From Halorubrum distributum JCM 10118 (GTDB lineage: Archaea; Halobacteriota; Halobacteria; Halobacteriales; Haloferacaceae): a DNA stretch of 32,534 nt. Shown piece after piece: positions 8,586-14,560 of this stretch; the stretch's first letter is position 1; every line of letters starts with the position of its first letter. The position numbers and the translations under genes are program-made. The stretch lies in NCBI RefSeq assembly GCF_000337335.1, contig NZ_AOJN01000051.1:25833-58366 (forward strand). The letters are read 5' to 3'. The notes under the pieces are model-generated. The model ran no database searches, was not told the DNA's origin, and worked only from the letters and a program-made list of their open reading frames with translations.

Positions 8586-9721
8586 GGCTGTCGGACCGCG
8601 CGCGCACCCTCCCCGAGTCCGGGATCCGGAAGTTCTTCGAGCTCGCGGAGGCGCGCGACGACGTCATCTCCCTCGGGGTCGGGGAGCCGGACTTCTCGGC
8701 GCCGTGGGCCGCCCGCACCGCCGCGATCGACTCGCTGGAACGCGGGAAGACCTCCTACACGTCGAACCGCGGGATGGCCGCGCTCCGCGAGCGGATCGCC
8801 GACCACCACGAGCGCTACGACCAGTCGTACGACTCGGAGTCGGAGGTGCTCGTCACGACCGGCGCGAGCGAAGCGGTCGACCTCGCGTTCCGCGCCTTGG
8901 TCGACCCCGGCGACACCGTCGCGGTCCACGAGCCGACGTATATCTCCTACGGCCCGGGGATCGAACTGGCGGGCGGCGAGCGGCTGACGGTCCCCACGCG
9001 CGCCGCGGACGACTTCGCGCTCACGCGGGAGTCGCTCGAGGCCGCCGGCGCCGCCGAGGCCGATCTGCTCGTCCTCTGTTACCCGAACAACCCGACCGGC
9101 GCGACGATGACTGACAAGGAGCTCGCCGAGGTCGCGGCGTTCTGCCGCGACGAGGACCTCCGCGTGGTCGCGGACGAGATCTACGCGGCCCTCACCTACG
9201 GCGCCGACCACAGCTCGATCGCCACCCAGCCGGGAATGCGCGAGCGCACGGTCGTCGTCAACGGCTTCTCGAAGGCGTACGCGATGACGGGGCTCCGACT
9301 GGGCTACGCGCTGGGCCCCGCGGAGGCGATCGACGCGATGAACCGGATCCACCAGTACACGATGCTGTCGGCGCCGACGACCCCGCAGTACGCGGCGATC
9401 GAGGCCCTGGACCGCTGCGACGACGAGGTGACGGAGATGGTCGAGGAGTACAACCGCCGCCGGCGGCTGGTCGTCTCCCGGTTCAACGAGATGGGCCTCG
9501 ACACGTTCGAGCCGGGCGGCGCGTTCTACGCGTTCCCCGAGTGCGGCGGCGACGACGAGGCGTTCGCCGAGGAGCTACTGGAGGCGGAGGGGGTCGCGGT
9601 CGTCCCCGGCTCCGTCTTCGGCGAGGGCGGCGAGGGACATCTCCGCGTCTCGTACGCGACCTCGATGCGCGAGCTGAAGGAGGCGACCGACCGGATCGCG
9701 TCGTTCGTAGCGGATCGATGA
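8582..9721 (+). CDS. Class I/II PLP-dependent aminotransferase
   Basis: 379 residues. The start is the ATG at 8582 overlapping the upstream stop; the longer open frame into the regulator gene is antisense to family expectation. Fold type I signatures: SYTSNRGMAALRERI, YPNNPTG (N170), VADEIYAALTYG (D198, Y201), the PLP lysine K231 in NGFSKAYAMTG, and R239 in LRLGY. These match aspartate/aromatic aminotransferases of archaea; the preferred amino acid cannot be read off. It moves an amino group between an amino acid and a 2-oxoacid in the cytoplasm. It is followed 19 bp later by the ABM-like gene, probably in the same transcript. Confidence 0.94.
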   Translation: MRLSDRARTLPESGIRKFFELAEARDDVISLGVGEPDFSAPWAARTAAIDSLERGKTSYTSNRGMAALRERIADHHERYDQSYDSESEVLVTTGASEAVDLAFRALVDPGDTVAVHEPTYISYGPGIELAGGERLTVPTRAADDFALTRESLEAAGAAEADLLVLCYPNNPTGATMTDKELAEVAAFCRDEDLRVVADEIYAALTYGADHSSIATQPGMRERTVVVNGFSKAYAMTGLRLGYALGPAEAIDAMNRIHQYTMLSAPTTPQYAAIEALDRCDDEVTEMVEEYNRRRRLVVSRFNEMGLDTFEPGGAFYAFPECGGDDEAFAEELLEAEGVAVVPGSVFGEGGEGHLRVSYATSMRELKEATDRIASFVADR

Positions 9722-9740
9722 CCGAGTTCGTCGGGAGACG

Positions 9741-10082
9741 ATGATCGACAGAATCTGGCACGGGTGGACGACGCCGGCGAACGCGGACGAGTACGAGCGG
9801 CTGCTCAGAGCGGAGATCCTCCCCTCGTTCGCTGACGCGGACAACGACGGCTACCGAGGCGCGAGACTGCTTCGCCGCGAGGCCGGCGGCGACGACGAGG
9901 AGGTCGAGTTCGTCACGATCCTCCGGTTCGACTCAACTGAGTCGGTGAAAGCGTTCGCGGGCGAGGAGTACCGGGAGGCGCACGTTCCGCCCGCGGCCCG
10001 CGAGGTGCTCGAACGACACGACGACCGCGCGCGACACTACGAGGTTCGCGAGGAGCGCGAGTACCCGGCGGACGGCTCGTAA
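9741..10082 (+). CDS. ABM-like (dimeric alpha/beta-barrel) small protein
   Basis: 113 residues resembling the antibiotic-biosynthesis-monooxygenase/EthD-like ferredoxin fold: IDRIWHGWTTPANADEYERLL, then EVEFVTILRFDSTESVKAFAG and EYREAHVPPAAREVLERHD. Such proteins dimerise through the beta-sheet and include monooxygenases, haem-degrading enzymes and non-enzymatic members; no catalytic residue can be assigned. A GGAG at 9734-9737 sits 3 bp before the ATG, which is too close for an ideal ribosome site. It lies 19 bp behind the aminotransferase and 69 bp ahead of the acyl-CoA dehydrogenase, which has its own promoter. Confidence 0.75.
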   Translation: MIDRIWHGWTTPANADEYERLLRAEILPSFADADNDGYRGARLLRREAGGDDEEVEFVTILRFDSTESVKAFAGEEYREAHVPPAAREVLERHDDRARHYEVREEREYPADGS

Positions 10083-10083
10083 A

Positions 10084-10145
10084 CGAACAACTCCTCGCGA
10101 ATTGTTCGGCGTTCGCCAACGATTATCACGTTCGATCCGGATCGA
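10084..10145 (+). promoter_or_regulatory. Promoter with palindromic operator candidates for the acyl-CoA dehydrogenase
   Basis: Three elements. CGAACAA-N11-TTGTTCG is an inverted repeat at 10084-10108. The TATA-like gattatcac at 10121-10129 is centred 27 bp before the ATG at 10152. The perfect 14-bp palindrome TCGATCCGGATCGA at 10132-10145 lies between the TATA box and the start. Placement over and just before the expected start of transcription is where a repressor would act. Confidence 0.45.
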
Positions 10146-10151
10146 CGAGGT

Positions 10152-11306
10152 ATGGAGTTCCAGCTCACGGACGAACAGAAGCAGCTGCGCGAGGAGGTAC
10201 GGAAGTTCGCCGACGAGGAGATCCGACCGGTCGCGACCGAGTACGACGTCGACGAGGCGTACCCCCACGAGGTGATGGACAAGGCGGCCGACATGGGGCT
10301 GCTCGCGCCGCACGTCCCGGTCGAGTACGGCGGAATCGGCTACTCCTCGCTGGAGAACGCGATCCTCACGGAGGAGCTGTTCGCGGCCGACCCGGGGATC
10401 GGCCTCTGTATCTCCAGCGCCGGGTTCGGCGCGGAGGCGCTGATGGAGTTCGGCACGGAGGAACAGAAGGAGCGCGTCCTCCCCGAGGTGACCGCGGGCG
10501 ACGCGGTGATGGGCTCGGCCATCTCGGAGCCGCAGGCGGGCTCGGACGTGACCTCGGTCGCGACGCGCGCCGAGAAGGACGGCGACGAGTGGGTGATCAA
10601 CGGCTCGAAGATGTGGATCACGAACGGCACCGTCGCCGACTACTTCGTCGTCGTCTGCGAGACGGACCCGGAGATCGACGACCGCTACTCCGGCTACTCG
10701 CAGATCCTCGTCGAGGCCGACCGCGACGGGCTCACCCGCGACAAGATCACCGGGAAACTCGGGATCCGCGCGAGCGACACCGCGGAGCTGCGCTTCGACG
10801 ACGTGCGGGTGCCCGAGGAGAACCTCATCGGGCAGCGCGGGATGGGCTTTCTCCAGCTCATGCAGTTCTTCGACGAGACCCGAACCGCGGTCGCCGCGCA
10901 GGGCGTCGGCATCGCCCGCGGCGCCGCCGAGCGCGCGCTGGAGTACGCCGAGGAGCGCGAGCAGTTCGACCGCCCGATCAGCGACTTCCAGGCGATCAAA
11001 CACAAGCTCGCGGAGATGCACACGAACACCGAGGCCGCCCGCTGGCTCACCTACCGGTCCGCGTGGGCCGTCGACAACGAGTCGGGCGACCTGACCGCGC
11101 TGGCGTCGATGGCCAAGGAGTTCGCCTCGCGGACCGCGGTCGAGGTCGCCGACGAGGCGGTCCAGGTCCACGGCGGCGCCGGCTTCGTCAACGACCACGA
11201 CGTCGAGCGGCTCTACCGCGACGCGAAGATCACCCAGATCTACGAGGGGACCACGGAGATCCAGAAGAACATCGTGGCCCGCGAGCTGCTCGACGAGGGG
11301 ATGTGA
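10152..11306 (+). CDS. Acyl-CoA dehydrogenase
   Basis: 384 residues, the usual length. It removes hydrogen across C2-C3 of an acyl-CoA and passes electrons through FAD to electron-transfer flavoprotein. Visible: the N-terminal helical domain (FQLTDEQKQLREEVRKFA), the beta domain with SEPQAGSD and WVINGSKMWITNG (flavin contacts), RTAVAAQGVGIARGAAERA, the QVHGGAGFVNDHDVERLYRD segment, and YEGTTEIQ near the C-terminus, where E365 is the expected catalytic base. Chain-length or branched-chain preference is not decidable by eye. It may act after the upstream aminotransferase in branched-chain amino-acid breakdown, but the separate promoter means this is only a suggestion. Confidence 0.95.
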   Translation: MEFQLTDEQKQLREEVRKFADEEIRPVATEYDVDEAYPHEVMDKAADMGLLAPHVPVEYGGIGYSSLENAILTEELFAADPGIGLCISSAGFGAEALMEFGTEEQKERVLPEVTAGDAVMGSAISEPQAGSDVTSVATRAEKDGDEWVINGSKMWITNGTVADYFVVVCETDPEIDDRYSGYSQILVEADRDGLTRDKITGKLGIRASDTAELRFDDVRVPEENLIGQRGMGFLQLMQFFDETRTAVAAQGVGIARGAAERALEYAEEREQFDRPISDFQAIKHKLAEMHTNTEAARWLTYRSAWAVDNESGDLTALASMAKEFASRTAVEVADEAVQVHGGAGFVNDHDVERLYRDAKITQIYEGTTEIQKNIVARELLDEGM

Positions 11307-11376
11307 GACGCGGGAGCCGGTCCTCGGCCGTCCGCAACCGGCACGTAGAAATCACCAGGGAGCGTAGACTTCCGGC

Positions 11377-12177
11377 ATGAGCGACCACGCGGGCGCCGAG
11401 CCGGGCGACGGGGCGGACGCCGAGCCGGGCGACGGGGCGGACGCCGAGCCGGGCGACAGTCCCATCTTCGACGCGGCCGATGAGGTGGACCCGGAAGAGC
11501 GCCTCAAGCGCCAGCGGGACGACCTCCGGCTGTTGAACCAGGTGATGCGCCACGACATCCGGAACGACCTCCAGCTCGTCGGCGCGTACGCCGAGCTGCT
11601 CGACGACCACGTCGACGAGGAGGGGAAGGAGTACCTGGACGTGATCAAGCGCAACACCCAGAGCGCCGTCTCGCTCACCACCACGGTCCGCGACCTCGCC
11701 GAGGTGATGCTCCGCGAGGACGCCGAGCCGAGCCGCGTCGCGCTCGATCGGGTCCTCTCCCAGCAGGTCGAAGAGATCCGGTCGGGGTACTCGGAGGCCG
11801 TCTTCACGGTCGAGGGGTCGTACCCCGAGGCGGAGGTCGTCGGCGACGAGATGCTGAGTTCCGTGTTCCGGAACCTCCTGCGGAACGCGGTCCAGCACAA
11901 CGACGAGACCCCGCCGAAGGTGACCGTATCCGCGACCGTCGAGGAGGCCGAGGGCGTCGCCGAGGTGCGGATCGCCGACAACGGACCGGGGATCCCCGAA
12001 GACCAGCGCGACGAGGTGTTCGGCAAAGGCGAGAAGGGGCTCGACAGCCCGGGCGCCGGGATCGGGCTCTACCTGGTCCGGTCGCTCGTCGAGATCTACG
12101 GTGGCGACGTGTGGGTCGAGGACAACGAGCCGAAGGGCGCGGTCTTCGTCGTCAGGCTCCCGCTCTGTGAGGGGTAA
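11377..12177 (+). CDS. Sensor-less soluble histidine kinase
   Basis: 266 residues without a membrane segment, PAS or GAF domain. A repetitive N-terminus (GAEPGDGADAEPGDGADAEPG) leads into a charged helix and the HisKA-type dimerisation helix with H59 in MRHDIRND. The GHKL ATPase domain has the N-box (LLRNAVQHND, N170), the G1 box IADNGPGIP (D201) and the G2 box GAGIGLYLV (226-234). The haloarchaeal HDIRN H-box belongs to a large expanded family. There is no response regulator beside it, so its partner is elsewhere, and any sensing must come from a protein partner. The stop at 12177 marks the start of the gene-free stretch. Confidence 0.92.
   Translation: MSDHAGAEPGDGADAEPGDGADAEPGDSPIFDAADEVDPEERLKRQRDDLRLLNQVMRHDIRNDLQLVGAYAELLDDHVDEEGKEYLDVIKRNTQSAVSLTTTVRDLAEVMLREDAEPSRVALDRVLSQQVEEIRSGYSEAVFTVEGSYPEAEVVGDEMLSSVFRNLLRNAVQHNDETPPKVTVSATVEEAEGVAEVRIADNGPGIPEDQRDEVFGKGEKGLDSPGAGIGLYLVRSLVEIYGGDVWVEDNEPKGAVFVVRLPLCEG
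11395..11457 (+). repeat. 24-bp tandem repeat inside the histidine kinase gene
   Basis: Units begin gccgagccgggcgac at 11395, 11419 and 11443: two full and one partial copy, identical by eye. Each full copy encodes AEPGDGAD. Because the unit is a multiple of three, copy-number change by slippage keeps the frame. Confidence 0.9.
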
Positions 12178-12201
12178 CACTTACAGACGCGACGGCGGTC
12201 G

Positions 12202-12520
12202 CTTATAACGAACAACACGGTGGCGCGTGCCTGCGAGGCCGCCCCGCGGCCGAGCCGCGAGGGACCGAAGGTCCCTCTGGAAGCCGGCGCGTAGCGCCGG
12301 CGACAGCACCGCGCGAGGGAGTCAGTCGCCGGAGCGAAGCGACGGCGACTGACGAGGCTGGGGAGGTGTGAGGTGCGGTTGCGGTGCGGGGCGGGTGGGA
12401 ATCAAAGGGGCAGCCGCGAGGCGGGCGCAGCCGACGTAAGGACCACAACAAGGGAGCGAACGAAGTGAGCGACCGAGTGAGGACCGCAGCAGGCGTGCGC
12501 CCGCCTCGCGGCTGGGGCTT
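12202..12520 (+). other. Hairpin-rich noncoding element, candidate structured RNA or dispersed repeat
   Basis: No credible gene lies between 12178 and 12734. Within it, five perfect stems follow each other: GGCCGC/GCGGCC (12237-12251), GAGGGACC/GGTCCCTC with a GAA loop (12259-12277), GCCGGCGC/GCGCCGGC with a GTA loop (12283-12301), GTCAGTCGCCG/CGGCGACTGAC (12321-12353) and a 19-bp stem (12411-12514). A TATA-like cttataac at 12202-12209 sits about 25-30 bp before the first stem, as expected for a transcribed RNA. Strand is given by that box and is provisional. It could instead be a nonautonomous dispersed repeat without a transcript. SRP and RNase P RNA signatures are absent. Confidence 0.5.
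12411..12514. repeat. Perfect 19-bp inverted repeat with 66-nt loop
   Basis: The arms are 12411-12429 and 12496-12514; the right arm reads TGCGCCCGCCTCGCGGCTG and the left is its exact reverse complement. Beyond three mismatched positions (GGG against CCC), four more bases (AAAG/CTTT) pair, so the stem could reach 12404-12521. The loop holds a purine-rich run around gagcgaacgaagtgagcgac (12454-12473). Confidence 0.9.
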
Positions 12521-12678
12521 TGGCGGCGTTCACCGCCGATCCGCCGGGACCTGTTTATAAACAAGCGACTGGATCTTTGGAGGGATTCACCGCCGAGTCA
12601 CTGACAACGAATTATCAGCGAGCAGCTGGAGATTCGGAACTCGTCTTTGCGTCGTTGATCGCTTATATATGCTTGATA
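12508..12678. repeat. Degenerate 57-bp tandem repeats with TATA-like boxes
   Basis: Copies start at 12508, 12565 and 12622, an exact 57-bp period. The first two share the opening gcgrctgg, then ctttgg, then ttcaccgccga, at about 38 of 57 positions; the third keeps the opening and drifts afterwards. Each unit ends in an AT-rich block: gtttataaac (12553-12562), aattatcag (12610-12618) and cttatatat (12662-12670). Another box, cttataaat, follows at 12696-12704. The array overlaps the right arm of the large inverted repeat, so the two structures are joined. The units are not separated by unique spacers, so this is not a CRISPR array. Confidence 0.7.
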
Positions 12679-12734
12679 CCAGTGCCCGAGATCGCCTTAT
12701 AAATGCCGTCTCCCGACGTGTTCGGCGAACCGAG

Positions 12735-13142
12735 TTATTCGTCGTACTCCATCGCGACCGAGTTGATACAAAAGCGCTTGCCGGTCGGCTCGGGGCCGTC
12801 GTCGAACACGTGGCCGAGGTGCGAGTCGCAGTTCGCACACCGGACCTCGGTGCGGCGCATCCCGTGGCTGGTGTCCACCGTCGTGGTCACCGACTCCTCC
12901 TCGGCGGCGTAGAAGGCGGGCCACCCGCAGCCGGACTCGTACTTCGTCTCGGCCTCGAAGAGAACGGTGCCACAGGCCCGACAGCGGTACTCCCCGTCGT
13001 CGGGGTGGTGGTCGACGTACTCGCCGGAGAACTTCGCCTCCGTGCCGCTCTCGCGCAGCACGCGGTACTCCTCCTCGGAGAGCCGCTCGCGCCACTCCTC
13101 GTCGGTCAGCTCGCTCGGGTCGCGCTCGTCAGTCTCGCTCAT
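12735..13142 (-). CDS. msrB: Peptide-methionine (R)-S-oxide reductase
   Basis: 135 residues. It reduces R-methionine sulfoxide in proteins with electrons from thioredoxin. The zinc site is complete (C54/C57 in CRAC, C102/C105 in CANC). The catalytic cysteine is C125 in RFCINSVAM, and GCGWPAF (C72, W74) supplies the substrate pocket and a possible resolving cysteine. The start at 13142 is chosen because the upstream part of the open frame to 13217 is basic and overlaps the promoter region of the divergent CDSGH gene. A GTTCGGCGAAC palindrome at 12720-12730 lies just past the stop, with the repeat array beyond. Confidence 0.96.
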   Translation of the reverse strand: MSETDERDPSELTDEEWRERLSEEEYRVLRESGTEAKFSGEYVDHHPDDGEYRCRACGTVLFEAETKYESGCGWPAFYAAEEESVTTTVDTSHGMRRTEVRCANCDSHLGHVFDDGPEPTGKRFCINSVAMEYDE

Positions 13143-13219
13143 ACCACCGATACGGGTCCCACGGGCAAGGGGGTTGCGGCGGTCACAAGCCGTATTCGGG
13201 TGGGAGCCGAATCGCACTC

Positions 13220-13456
13220 ATGGCGCGCGAAGTCACGCACGAGGAGCGAGGCCCGGCGGTTCTCGACGACGACGACAAGGGCGACGACGGCCTCATCTAC
13301 GTCTGTCAGTGCGGCCTCTCGGACACGAAGCCGCTCTGTGACGGCTCGCACAACGCGACGACCGACGAGGCGGACGGCGTCGTTTATAAGTACCCGAACG
13401 ACGAGGCCGAGGCGGAACGGCGCGAGATCGACGAGATCGTCTACGCCGACGAGTAG
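13220..13456 (+). CDS. CDGSH-type iron-sulfur protein
   Basis: 78 residues with one CDGSH motif: C29, C31, C40 and H44 in CQCGLSDTKPLCDGSH, the three-Cys one-His ligands of a 2Fe-2S cluster. The rest is acidic. There is no membrane anchor, unlike mitoNEET, so it should be a soluble redox or cluster-transfer protein. It is divergent from msrB with 77 bp between starts, and both have redox roles, so a shared oxidative-stress promoter region is possible. It is convergent with top6A, 18 bp away. Confidence 0.93.
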   Translation: MAREVTHEERGPAVLDDDDKGDDGLIYVCQCGLSDTKPLCDGSHNATTDEADGVVYKYPNDEAEAERREIDEIVYADE

Positions 13457-13474
13457 CCGCGTCTCGTCCGCCCC

Positions 13475-14560
13475 TCAGAGGACGCCCATCTCCCCGAGCC
13501 GCTCGGGGAGGTAGGTGTCCGTGACGAAGTCCAGCCCGCGGCTCGCGAGCGACTGCTGCTCGGACTTCTTCCCGATGTCGAGCTGGAGCTCGATCTGTTC
13601 TTCCCAGTAGTCCGTCTGGAAGCGGGGGTCCTCCAGCTCCGATTCGAGGGCGTTGATGTCCGAGTCCGAGAGCGGGTCCGAGGGGAGGTCGTACTCGACG
13701 ATGTCCTCCGGCTGGATCCCGATGAACCGCGCCTCGGGGGTCGCGAGGTACTTCGAGAGGTGCGCCGACTTGATCGAGCCGTACGCCACGGAGCCGTAGA
13801 TCCGGTAGGACCACGGGTCGCCGTCAGTGAACACCACCACGGGGAGGTCGAGCTCGTCGCGGAAGCGCTTCGTGAGCCGCCGCGTCGCGCGCGCCGGCTG
13901 CCCGCCGAGGTGGACGACGAGGGCGTCGTGCGCCTCGTCGAAACCGTTCTCGACGAGCCGGTCGCGCATGCCGCCGGTCTCCACGCAGAGGACGAACTCC
14001 GCGTCGTTGTCGAGAAACTCGATGGTGTCGGGGTTGTTGGGGATCTGGTAGCCGCCCTGCCCCACGTCGAGCTGGCAGTGGATCTCGCGGTCGCCGCGGT
14101 TGGTCTGCTCGCGGATCTCCAGCGGCCCCATCACCTTCGCGCCCGACTCCTCCGGGCGCATGTGGAAGTCCTCGCGGGTGACGCCCGTGACGATCTCGAG
14201 GTCCTCGACGAGGTCGTTCGACTCGTCCTGGCTCTTGAACTGCGCCTCGTCGTTGTCCCACGACTCCGAGAGGTAGTACAGCTCACGCAGCGTCGACGAG
14301 CGGTCGTCGTCGAGCTGGTTCGCGAGGAACTCGATCGTGTAGGCGGCCTTCAGCAGCTTGCGCGCGCCGCGCACCGAGTTGGCACTGCGCGTCGAGGTGC
14401 GGTCGCCGTACGTCCAGACGCCGCTCGCCTCGTCGTACTCGATGTTGCTCTTCGTCCGCGTCGGGAGCGTCATCTCCGGGATCTTCCCGGCCGCGAACTG
14501 GTCGTAGAAGTCCGCCGCCAGGTCGATCAGCTCGTCTCGTGCGTCGCTTTCGGTCGTCAT
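13475..14560 (-). CDS. top6A: DNA topoisomerase VI subunit A
   Basis: 361 residues, the usual length. Subunit A, the Spo11 relative, cuts both DNA strands through a tyrosine: the second Tyr of [11 protein letters not shown]96, by analogy with Spo11. Its Toprim domain has the acidic triad visible as the Glu in [10 protein letters not shown] and the DxD in [13 protein letters not shown]. The C-terminus ([25 protein letters not shown]) is typical. The start ATG follows the top6B stop with no gap (TAAATG across 14558-14563), so the pair is one transcript with coupled translation. It forms the A2B2 enzyme that relaxes and decatenates DNA. Confidence 0.97.
   Translation of the reverse strand: MTTESDARDELIDLAADFYDQFAAGKIPEMTLPTRTKSNIEYDEASGVWTYGDRTSTRSANSVRGARKLLKAAYTIEFLANQLDDDRSSTLRELYYLSESWDNDEAQFKSQDESNDLVEDLEIVTGVTREDFHMRPEESGAKVMGPLEIREQTNRGDREIHCQLDVGQGGYQIPNNPDTIEFLDNDAEFVLCVETGGMRDRLVENGFDEAHDALVVHLGGQPARATRRLTKRFRDELDLPVVVFTDGDPWSYRIYGSVAYGSIKSAHLSKYLATPEARFIGIQPEDIVEYDLPSDPLSDSDINALESELEDPRFQTDYWEEQIELQLDIGKKSEQQSLASRGLDFVTDTYLPERLGEMGVL

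Noticed and set aside
12202-12520. SRP (7S) RNA or RNase P RNA
   Set aside because: The size is similar, but I could not find the conserved SRP helix 8 or Alu-domain motifs, nor the universal RNase P core motifs.
12202-12563. Miniature inverted-repeat transposable element
   Set aside because: The TATA-like ends are not inverted copies of each other and no target-site duplication is visible. A repeat of another type remains possible.
12203-12564. Short minus-strand frames in the gene-free stretch
   Set aside because: They are Arg/Pro/Ser-rich, overlap each other and run through the perfect hairpins; composition does not fit haloarchaeal proteins.
12508-12678. CRISPR array
   Set aside because: The 57-bp units are directly adjacent with no spacers, and there are no cas genes in the window.
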